Source: Chlamydiae bacterium RIFCSPHIGHO2_12_FULL_27_8 (lineage in GTDB: Bacteria; Chlamydiota; Chlamydiia; Chlamydiales; SM23-39). From it: a stretch of DNA of 5,143 bases. The stretch covers positions 1 to 5,143 of the forward strand of contig MGLU01000060.1 of the NCBI GenBank assembly GCA_001796155.1, written 5' to 3'. This document shows, one piece after another, positions 1 to 5,143 of this stretch; position 1 is the first letter of the stretch; every line of letters starts with the position of its first letter. A program made the translations under genes and the position numbers. The notes beneath the pieces were generated by a model. The model made no database searches and was not told where the DNA came from. It worked only from the letters and a program-made list of their open reading frames with translations.

Positions 1-1403
1 AATCAAAAATTACAAATATTTCAGATGAAATCGCATCTGAAATTGAATTCAAGAATCAATATATTGAAATGGGAGCTGTTTTTGTAAAAGATCTCATTAA
101 CAATATAAAAGAAAAAACTGCGGATGGTTTTTTAACATCTTTGATTATTTTAAAGGAAATTGTAAATGAATCATTAAAAAATATATTTATGAAAAACTCT
201 TCATATTTTATAAAAAAAGGATTGGATAAAGCTTTAAAAATCACTTTAAAAGAGATTGATAAAATTGATTTAAAAATTAAAAAAGAAAAAATTTTTGAAA
301 TTATTGAAGATGAAACTATTAAAAACCATTTAAAAGAAGCTTTTAATATTTCAAAAAACGGTTTTATAAAAATAGTATCCGGAGAAGCTTTGGATACAAA
401 AATAGAAAGCCATAATGGATTATACATACAAAAAGGCTATTTCAGTTCATATTTCTGCACCGACAATGAAAAAATGATTGTAGAGCTAAATAACCCGAAA
501 ATATTAATTTCGGATAAAAAAGTTGAATCTATCCATGATATTTTAAATATTTTGACACTCGCTAAAGGGGAAGAACTTTTATTAATTTTAGATGCTATTG
601 ATGAAAATAGTTTATCTACATTGATTTTAAACAAATTAAAAAACATTTTAAAAGTTTGTGTGATTAAAACTGAAAATTTTGGAGATAGAAGGAGAGAATG
701 TTTGGAAGATTATGCAATCTTTTTAAATGGTACATTTTATTCGGAAAACAAAGGTTTGGATCTTAAAAATTTTAAAAAAGAAGATTTTGGGCAAGCTAAA
801 AGGGTTGTAGTTTATAAAGATCATACTGTTTTAATTAATGAAAACAAAAAAAATGTTTCTAAAAGGATAGAATATTTAAAAAAAATTAAAGACTCTATAG
901 AAGATGAATTCGATAAAAAAAATATAGATAAAAGGATAGAAAATCTATTATCGGAATGTGTTTTAATAAGAGTTGGAGGATTTTCACAAAAAGAGATTTT
1001 TTTTAAAAAAAGAGAATATGAGAAATATTTTTATAAAATTAGGGATCTTTTTGAAAGCTCTGCTGTAATTGGAAGTGGAAAAACCTTTTTAAATATTTCT
1101 AAAATTTTGGAAAAAACTAAATTTTCTTCAGAAGAAGAAATAGGAAAAAGAATTTTTATAAAAGCATTGAGAAGCCCTATAAGGGAACTTTTAAAAAATT
1201 CTAATTTTGATGAAGAAGTTATAATTCAAGAAATTTCAGATAAGGGAGAAAATTTTTCATTTAATATTAAAACGGAAAAAATTGAAGATTTTTCCGAATC
1301 TAAAATATTAGATGCTAAAAAGACTCTGAAAATTATATTAATTGAGGCTCTTGCTATAGCTAAAACAGTTTTGGATACAGAAGTTTTGATTGGTGAAAAA
1401 TAA
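1..1403 (+). CDS. groEL: Diverged GroEL (Hsp60) paralogue, 5' end outside window
   Basis: Chaperonin of the GroEL family, cytoplasmic. The reading frame is open from position 3 and its codons before the ATG at 69 already align with GroEL (TKDGVSVAREIE region), so that ATG is the internal Met69 (E. coli numbering) and about 46 residues are missing upstream; 466 residues are visible. The apical domain is well kept: GYFSSYF (435-455) matches GYLSPYF with the substrate-binding Tyr199, Tyr203 and Phe204; LSTLILN keeps hydrophobic residues at 259, 263 and 264; NFGDRRR (675-695) matches GFGDRRK. The ATPase site is damaged: Asp52 is Ile (18-20), Asp398 is Lys (1023-1025), GDGTTT is ADGFLT, GGG 414-416 is GSG. 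Asp87 (123-125) and Asp495 in ILD remain. The Gly-Met tail is absent. The pattern resembles chlamydial GroEL2/GroEL3. Family assignment is near certain; loss of ATP-driven folding is inference. The glycosyltransferase gene follows 24 bases later. Confidence 0.93.
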   Translation, partial: SKITNISDEIASEIEFKNQYIEMGAVFVKDLINNIKEKTADGFLTSLIILKEIVNESLKNIFMKNSSYFIKKGLDKALKITLKEIDKIDLKIKKEKIFEIIEDETIKNHLKEAFNISKNGFIKIVSGEALDTKIESHNGLYIQKGYFSSYFCTDNEKMIVELNNPKILISDKKVESIHDILNILTLAKGEELLLILDAIDENSLSTLILNKLKNILKVCVIKTENFGDRRRECLEDYAIFLNGTFYSENKGLDLKNFKKEDFGQAKRVVVYKDHTVLINENKKNVSKRIEYLKKIKDSIEDEFDKKNIDKRIENLLSECVLIRVGGFSQKEIFFKKREYEKYFYKIRDLFESSAVIGSGKTFLNISKILEKTKFSSEEEIGKRIFIKALRSPIRELLKNSNFDEEVIIQEISDKGENFSFNIKTEKIEDFSESKILDAKKTLKIILIEALAIAKTVLDTEVLIGEK

Positions 1404-1427
1404 ATTTTTATATAAATTGATTTTGGA

Positions 1428-2369
1428 ATGGACAATTTAAAAAAAATAGCACTTTTCCCTAATATAAGTTTTGGTGATTCTCTATTATTTATGATCATTG
1501 CTCAAAATTTTAAAAAAGCCGGATATGAAATTTTTGTATATCATGACAATTTTATAAATTTGAAATCACTTTTCCCAAATTTTCATTTTAAAAAAGTGAT
1601 TGAAGCTGAAAATTTAGAAAAATTTGAAAAAATTTTTTTTCAAAATGATGACAAAGAGAGAACAATAAATTTTAAAAATTTTAGAGAAAAAAAATCTCTA
1701 GATAATATTTCAATATTATATTTTAGATATGTTGAATCAAAGCATGGAATTTTACATAAAAACGATCTTGTTTTAAACGATAAAATTTCATGTGTGGATA
1801 GTATTTTGGAGCTATTGAAAAAAAATTTTGAAGATTTACATATTACAAGTGATACCGGAATAATTTTAGATAATAGACTAATTCATAAAAAACATTCTAA
1901 AAGAATAATTTTACATCCGACAAGCAGCGACAAAAATAAAAACTGGGATAAAAAGAAATATATAAAGCTTGCAAAAATTCTGCAAATGCATGGTTTTGAT
2001 CCTGTTATAACAGTTTCGAAAGAAGAGAGAAATGAATTTTTAGATGTTTTAGATCATGGAATAGATCTGCCTTTATTTTTAGATATAAAAGAATTTATCA
2101 ATTTTTTATATGAATCTTCATTTTTGATAGGAAACGATTCATTTGCACCTCATTTAGCCTCTCTTTTAAACATTCAGACTATAGTAATTGCTTCCTCAAA
2201 AAAACTATTGAAACTCTGGCGGCCCGGGTGGTTAAAACCAATATTGATATTTCCTCCTTCTTATATACCTAATATAAAACATTTTAGGATTAGAGAGCGG
2301 TATTTTTCTAAATTTATAAAAACAAAAAAAGTTTACAAAAAATTCATTCAAGCTTATATAAATCAATAA
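1428..2369 (+). CDS. Glycosyltransferase family 9, heptosyltransferase-like
   Basis: Predicted GT-B glycosyltransferase of the ADP-heptose:LPS heptosyltransferase (WaaC/WaaF, GT9) family, which transfers a sugar from a nucleotide donor to a lipopolysaccharide core at the inner face of the inner membrane. The 313 residues are near the usual family length. Visible marks are an N-terminal GDSLL loop (residues 16-20, compare GDVLL), the strand-loop ILHPTSSDKNKNW (161-173, compare HPG...KRW) opening the second Rossmann domain, and LIGNDSFAPHLASLL (233-247, compare VGNDSGPMHLAA), the most diagnostic block. WRPGW lies at 264-268. I see no membrane segment. The ATG is the first in frame after stop codons at 1401 and 1413, with no Shine-Dalgarno at normal spacing. 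It lies 24 bases after the groEL paralogue and is probably co-transcribed with it. The donor sugar cannot be read from sequence; heptose is only the family default. Family call is firm, substrate unknown. Confidence 0.8.
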   Translation: MDNLKKIALFPNISFGDSLLFMIIAQNFKKAGYEIFVYHDNFINLKSLFPNFHFKKVIEAENLEKFEKIFFQNDDKERTINFKNFREKKSLDNISILYFRYVESKHGILHKNDLVLNDKISCVDSILELLKKNFEDLHITSDTGIILDNRLIHKKHSKRIILHPTSSDKNKNWDKKKYIKLAKILQMHGFDPVITVSKEERNEFLDVLDHGIDLPLFLDIKEFINFLYESSFLIGNDSFAPHLASLLNIQTIVIASSKKLLKLWRPGWLKPILIFPPSYIPNIKHFRIRERYFSKFIKTKKVYKKFIQAYINQ

Positions 2370-2393
2370 CTTACATTTTTGTTTTACCTCAAA

Positions 2394-2426
2394 CAATTAA
2401 CGTTTAATTAATTGCATAATTAATTG
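2394..2426. repeat. TTAATTG repeat cluster upstream of the lysine-rich gene
   Basis: Three copies of one heptamer lie here: CAATTAA at 2394-2400 (reverse orientation), TTAATTG at 2408-2414 and TTAATTG at 2420-2426. The two direct copies start 12 bases apart, and the first pairs with the inverted copy across a 7-base spacer. AATTAATT also repeats symmetrically around GCAT at 2406-2425. The last copy touches the candidate -35 box. The arrangement could be an operator, but AT-rich spacers produce such patterns by chance and there is no GC to make a terminator stem. Confidence 0.35.
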
Positions 2427-2453
2427 ATTCATAATTTCAATAAAACATAAAAT
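2424..2453 (+). promoter_or_regulatory. Possible sigma-70-type promoter
   Basis: TTGATT (2424-2429, four of six matches to TTGACA) and TAAAAT (2448-2453, five of six to TATAAT) are separated by 18 bases. Transcription would start near 2460, giving a leader of roughly 20 bases that begins just before the ribosome binding site. It sits in the longest gene-free gap of the window, where a new transcription unit would be expected. Near-consensus boxes are common in DNA this AT-rich, so this is a candidate only. Confidence 0.28.
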
Positions 2454-2466
2454 AATATTACAAAGG

Positions 2467-2472
2467 AAGGAG
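2467..2472 (+). promoter_or_regulatory. Strong Shine-Dalgarno sequence AAGGAG
   Basis: AAGGAG lies 9 bases before the ATG at 2482, within a purine run (AAAGGAAGGAGA) that holds a second AAGG just upstream. It fixes the start of the lysine-rich gene at 2482 rather than at the later in-frame ATGs (2503, 2515). None of the other four visible starts in the window has a comparable site. Confidence 0.75.
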
Positions 2473-2481
2473 AATTAGTTT

Positions 2482-2787
2482 ATGAAAGATCCCGGACACC
2501 ATATGGCAAAGTTTATGAAGAAGATCAAAAAGGAAGAAATGGGTATAAACGAAGCTGAAGATGATAAATTACAAAAAGAGTTTCAAAAGGAATACAAAAA
2601 AGAGATTATCTCTAAACAAAATAGGGCTGAGAAAAAAAAGAGAAGGATAGAAATGAAGGAAGAGACGGAGAATAAACCTATAATAAAGCTAAGTGTAGAT
2701 GAAAGAAATAAAAAGTACAAAAAAAGGGTTCCTGAGATGAGAGAAAGGTCTCATAAAAAAGAGCTTCATATTATGAAAAAAAAGTAA
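2482..2787 (+). CDS. Small lysine-rich basic protein, unknown function
   Basis: I do not recognise this 101-residue protein. It has 27 Lys and 7 Arg against 16 Glu and 4 Asp (net charge about +14 without His), and no Trp or Cys. It has no signal peptide or membrane segment, so it is probably cytoplasmic. The N-terminus MKDPGHHMAKFMKK is the least repetitive part; residues 29-63 look like a charged helix or coiled coil; a short hydrophobic patch PIIKLSV (66-72) precedes another charged tail. The composition would suit binding to RNA, DNA or ribosomes, but that is inference. It lacks the Ala/Lys/Pro-rich repeats I would expect of a chlamydial Hc2-type histone. The strong ribosome binding site and a possible promoter of its own argue that it is a real, well-expressed gene. 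The metallophosphoesterase gene follows after 26 bases and may be transcribed with it. Confidence 0.75.
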   Translation: MKDPGHHMAKFMKKIKKEEMGINEAEDDKLQKEFQKEYKKEIISKQNRAEKKKRRIEMKEETENKPIIKLSVDERNKKYKKRVPEMRERSHKKELHIMKKK

Positions 2788-2813
2788 TATGATATTTTTA
2801 AAAAAAAGAAAAG

Positions 2814-3665
2814 ATGCTAAAAATTGCTCATTTTTCAGATATACATTTTTCAAAAATAACTTTTAATCCTAAAAAGTTATTATCAAAAAGGGCAATTGGG
2901 GTGCTGAATCTTATATTAGTGAGAAAAAAACAATATAAGGAAAATCAGCTTTTTTTACTTCACAATCTTTTTAAGAATTTAAATATTAACAACTTAATAG
3001 TATCCGGAGATATAACATCCACTTCTTTAGAGGTTGAATTTTCTATAGCAAAAAAATTTTTTGAAAAATTTGAAAATATTGAAAAACATATTGTTCCCGG
3101 AAACCATGATAAATATACAAAAACAGCCCATAAAGAGAACAGATTTTATAAATTTTTTGAATATAGTGAAGATATTTTTTCAAATCTTTTAAAAAACGAT
3201 AAAATTGAAGTAAAAATTTTAAATGACAAATGGTACTATATAGGATTGGACACATGTTTAAACACTTCTCTTTTTGCATGTTCAGGTCTTTTTTCGATTG
3301 AAATAGAAAATAAACTTAAAAATATTTTAGAAAAAATACCCAAAGATAAAAATATTATTTTATCCAATCACTACCCTGTTTTTAATAATGGGAATAAAAG
3401 TAAGATTCTTTTAAGAAAGGAAGTTTTGGAAGAAATTATTAAAAATAATAAAAACATTAAAGTAATATTACATGGTCATACTCATAAAAGAAGCGTAGAG
3501 AAATTTTCAGAAAACGGGTATATGATATCATCCGGGTGTGTCTCTCATAAAAAAAATGGAAGTTTTAATATTTTAGAAATTTTGAATGATGAATGTAAAA
3601 TTTCAACATATATATTTTTGAAAGGTAACTGGGAAAAATTTTCGGAAAAAAATATAAATTTATGA
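2814..3665 (+). CDS. Calcineurin-like metallophosphoesterase (YaeI/LpxG/CpdA type)
   Basis: Predicted dinuclear-metal phosphodiesterase or pyrophosphatase of 283 residues. All five signature blocks are present in order: D9 and H11 (SDIHF), G65-D66 (VSGDITS), G96-N97-H98-D99 (PGNHDKY), H186 (LSNHYPV) and the H220-G-H-T-H224 block, so it should be active. It starts directly with the first beta strand (MLKIAHFSDIHF), with no signal peptide or membrane anchor. The ATG is the first in frame after a stop at 2799; its upstream is A-rich without a clear Shine-Dalgarno. The family includes the E. coli phosphodiesterase YaeI, cAMP phosphodiesterase CpdA, and the lipid A enzymes LpxH and chlamydial LpxG, which cleave UDP-2,3-diacylglucosamine. 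The nearby glycosyltransferase would suit an LpxG-like role. From memory, Chlamydia also has a phosphohydrolase gene beside groEL3, an alternative orthologue. Its stop overlaps the start of the cysteine-cluster gene. The substrate is not determinable here. Confidence 0.88.
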   Translation: MLKIAHFSDIHFSKITFNPKKLLSKRAIGVLNLILVRKKQYKENQLFLLHNLFKNLNINNLIVSGDITSTSLEVEFSIAKKFFEKFENIEKHIVPGNHDKYTKTAHKENRFYKFFEYSEDIFSNLLKNDKIEVKILNDKWYYIGLDTCLNTSLFACSGLFSIEIENKLKNILEKIPKDKNIILSNHYPVFNNGNKSKILLRKEVLEEIIKNNKNIKVILHGHTHKRSVEKFSENGYMISSGCVSHKKNGSFNILEILNDECKISTYIFLKGNWEKFSEKNINL

Positions 3666-4063
3666 CTTGGTATAAAACGCTTAGATTTAAATGTCAAAAA
3701 AACTGTTCGGACTGCTGCAAAGGCTTTGAGGGATATGTTTGGCTTGATAAAAAAAACATTGAAGAAATTGCAAATTTTTTAAAAATTACTACTAAGGAAT
3801 TTTTAAAAAAGTACACAAGAAGTGTATTTGGACGGATTTCTTTGATTGAGATTAAAAATAATTTCGAATGTATTTTTTTAAAAGATTCAAAATGCTCTAT
3901 TTATTCTGTTAGACCAAAACAGTGCAGCACCTACCCATTTTGGAAGCAGAACATATCTTCAAAAAAAGCTTGGGAAGATGTAAAAAATGATTGTCCCGGC
4001 ATTGATTCGGAGGATGCTAAAGAATTTACAAAAGAAGAGATTGAAGATATTTTAAATTCTTAA
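3662..4063 (+). CDS. YkgJ-type CxxCxxCC cysteine-cluster protein
   Basis: Small cytoplasmic protein of 133 residues in the putative zinc- or iron-chelating CxxCxxCC family (YkgJ; also found in the flagellin methylase FliB). It has exactly eight cysteines: C11, C15, C18 and C19 in the N-terminal cluster (CQKNCSDCC, first spacing CxxxC), then C70, C78, C88 and C111. The typical block RPKQCSTYPFW (84-94) is present and probably completes the metal site. No other catalytic motif is visible, and the family's biochemical role is largely unknown. The start ATG overlaps the phosphoesterase stop as ATGA, without its own Shine-Dalgarno, which suggests translational coupling and a shared role or dosage. 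The length is normal for a single-domain member. Family assignment is firm; metal type and function are open. Confidence 0.87.
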   Translation: MTWYKTLRFKCQKNCSDCCKGFEGYVWLDKKNIEEIANFLKITTKEFLKKYTRSVFGRISLIEIKNNFECIFLKDSKCSIYSVRPKQCSTYPFWKQNISSKKAWEDVKNDCPGIDSEDAKEFTKEEIEDILNS

Positions 4064-4078
4064 TTTTTTAAAAATTCA

Positions 4079-4099
4079 TTTTTAAAATAATTTTAAAAA
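4079..4099. repeat. 21-base all-AT palindrome
   Basis: TTTTTAAAAT and ATTTTAAAAA are perfectly complementary around a central A at 4089, between the cysteine-cluster stop and the mutase start. It could mark a weak transcript end or bind a protein, but with only A and T and almost no loop it would make a poor hairpin. Chance is a serious alternative at this base composition. Confidence 0.3.
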
Positions 4100-4139
4100 A
4101 TATAAATTTTGATTAGAGTAAGAAATAAAAAGATTTTTC

Positions 4140-5143
4140 ATGGAAATTTCATCATCAGTAAAAAAAAAGATAGAGGAATGGGAACATGGCCCATATGATC
4201 AAAAAACAAAAGAGGAAATAAGTTTTTTATTAAAAAACAACCCTCATGAGCTAATTGATTCATTTTGTGAAACCTTGAATTTTGGAACCGGCGGTATAAG
4301 GGCTAAAATGGGAGTCGGCATAAACAGGTTGAACCAATATACGATTTCATTTGCTACACAGGGATTAGCGAACTACATAACATCTTTAAATATCAAGAAT
4401 CCAAAAGTTTTAATTGGCTTTGACAATAGACATAATTCTAAATTTTTTGCATCTGTAGCAGCAAGAGTTTTAGCTAAAAACAACATTAAAGTTTTTTTAT
4501 TTGAGAATTTAAGGCCTACGCCATTAATTTCATTTGGATGCAGATATAAAAACTGCACTGCAGCTATAAATATTACAGCTTCTCATAATACCAAAGAATA
4601 CAATGGATACAAAGTTTTTTGGTCGGATGGAGGGCAAGTTCTTCCTCCTCATGATGAAGAGATAATTCAACATTATTCAAAAATTGAATCTATAAATGAT
4701 GTGAAAATTTCAAAAGAAGATGATTTTACTAACATTGAAATTATAGATTCGGAAATTGACATAGCATATCTGGAAAAGCTTTTTTCAATGGAACTTTATA
4801 AAAAAGAAAAATCAAATGGTTTAAAAATAATATATTCCCCTCTTCATGGAAGCGGCATAACAATTATTCCAAAATGTTTAAATGAAGGCGGTTTTAAAAA
4901 TGTAATTATTGTTAAGGAGCAGGAAACAATAGATCCGGATTTTACAAATGCAAAAAAGCCAAATCCTGAAGAAAAAGAAACTTTAAAATTTGGTATAGCT
5001 TCATTACTAAAAAATAATGGGGATATTTTTATTGCAACTGATCCTGATGCTGATAGAGTGGGTGTTGTGATAAATATAAATAACAGCCCCTATATTTTTA
5101 CAGGCAATGAAATGGCGGCAATAATGCTGGATTATATATGCAG
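4140..5143 (+). CDS. pgm: Phosphoglucomutase/phosphomannomutase, 3' end outside window
   Basis: Alpha-D-phosphohexomutase of the PGM2/PgcA branch, which interconverts hexose 6- and 1-phosphates (usually glucose) and so feeds glycogen and nucleotide-sugar synthesis in the cytoplasm. The 334 visible residues run off the window; PgcA-like enzymes are near 580-600, so roughly 250 are missing. Domain 1 shows FGTGGIRAKMGVGINRLNQYT (from 48), typical of this branch, and the phosphoserine loop ITASHN (145-150), with Ser148 the expected phosphorylated residue. The next residue is Thr151 where Pro is usual. EYNGYKVFWSDGGQVLPP follows. Domain 2 has SPLHGSG (233-239), VKEQE (258-262) and the magnesium-binding DPDADR (301-306: D301, D303, D305). 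All of this resembles B. subtilis PgcA. The ATG is the first in frame after a stop at 4119, with no clear Shine-Dalgarno. A run of nine A (4160-4168) lies near the start. It is 76 bases from the previous gene. Confidence 0.93.
   Translation, partial: MEISSSVKKKIEEWEHGPYDQKTKEEISFLLKNNPHELIDSFCETLNFGTGGIRAKMGVGINRLNQYTISFATQGLANYITSLNIKNPKVLIGFDNRHNSKFFASVAARVLAKNNIKVFLFENLRPTPLISFGCRYKNCTAAINITASHNTKEYNGYKVFWSDGGQVLPPHDEEIIQHYSKIESINDVKISKEDDFTNIEIIDSEIDIAYLEKLFSMELYKKEKSNGLKIIYSPLHGSGITIIPKCLNEGGFKNVIIVKEQETIDPDFTNAKKPNPEEKETLKFGIASLLKNNGDIFIATDPDADRVGVVININNSPYIFTGNEMAAIMLDYIC

Noticed and set aside
56..427. Minus-strand open frame of 123 codons opposite the groEL paralogue
   Set aside because: It lies antisense to a gene with clear GroEL homology, has a Phe/Ile/Ser-rich composition typical of the complement of Lys/Glu-rich AT-rich coding DNA, and matches no motif.
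437..646. Minus-strand open frame of 69 codons opposite the apical domain
   Set aside because: Antisense shadow of the best-conserved part of the chaperonin.
861..941. Repeated AAAAGGATAGAA-like segments in the groEL paralogue
   Set aside because: Both encode Lys-Arg-Ile-Glu within helices aligned to GroEL (AQIRQQIEE and QERVAKL regions), so they reflect protein composition and not a DNA repeat.
997..1011. T8-A7 run as a possible programmed frameshift or terminator
   Set aside because: The reading frame continues with good GroEL alignment on both sides, and similar runs occur throughout this AT-rich sequence.
1226..1498. Minus-strand open frame of 90 codons across the groEL/glycosyltransferase junction
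   Set aside because: It overlaps the ends of two supported genes in antisense, with low-complexity composition and no ribosome site that I could see.
2370..2410. Rho-independent terminator after the glycosyltransferase
   Set aside because: No GC-containing stem followed by a T run is present; the only complementarity is AT heptamers.
3043..3279. Minus-strand open frame of 78 codons inside the phosphoesterase gene
   Set aside because: Antisense to a region with the GNHD metal site; no independent support.
4373..4558. Minus-strand open frame of 61 codons inside the mutase gene
   Set aside because: Antisense to conserved domain 1 of the mutase, so a shadow.

Overview
The window is very AT-rich: three sample lines counted by eye give about 23-25% G+C in typical coding sequence and 45% in a conserved stretch of the mutase gene. 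Every gene is on the + strand and packed tightly. It uses the standard bacterial code (TGG for Trp, TGA as a real stop at 3663-3665). The best clue to the organism is the first gene, a highly diverged extra GroEL. It keeps the substrate-binding apical face but has lost catalytic aspartates of the ATPase. Degenerate GroEL paralogues of this kind (GroEL2/GroEL3) are characteristic of Chlamydiota. A PgcA/PGM2-type phosphosugar mutase and a YaeI-like metallophosphoesterase also fit a chlamydia-like bacterium. A low-GC chlamydial relative, perhaps environmental, is therefore my leading guess. It is an inference from gene content, not a demonstrated placement.

Layout. Positions 1-1403 hold the 3' part of the GroEL paralogue, whose true start lies before the window. 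After 24 bases comes a glycosyltransferase family 9 (heptosyltransferase-like) gene at 1428-2369. A 112-base gap follows, the longest in the window. It carries a cluster of TTAATTG repeats, a possible promoter and the only strong Shine-Dalgarno sequence here, and it leads into an unrecognised 101-residue lysine-rich protein (2482-2787). After 26 bases comes a calcineurin-like metallophosphoesterase (2814-3665). It overlaps by ATGA with a CxxCxxCC (YkgJ-type) cysteine-cluster protein (3662-4063). A 76-base AT-only-looking spacer with a 21-base palindrome precedes the 5' part of a phosphoglucomutase/phosphomannomutase gene (4140 to the window end). No gap exceeds 300 bases. I see no RNA genes, insertion sequences, CRISPR arrays or GC-rich terminators.

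How the genes may work together. The groEL paralogue and the glycosyltransferase gene look like one transcription unit. The lysine-rich gene, the phosphoesterase and the cysteine-cluster gene look like a second, with the last two probably translationally coupled. The glycosyltransferase, the phosphoesterase (similar in fold to the lipid A enzymes LpxH/LpxG) and the sugar mutase could all serve envelope glycan or lipid A metabolism, but proximity is the only link. The observations most worth following are the ATPase-degenerate chaperonin and the lysine-rich orphan gene, which alone has strong translation signals.
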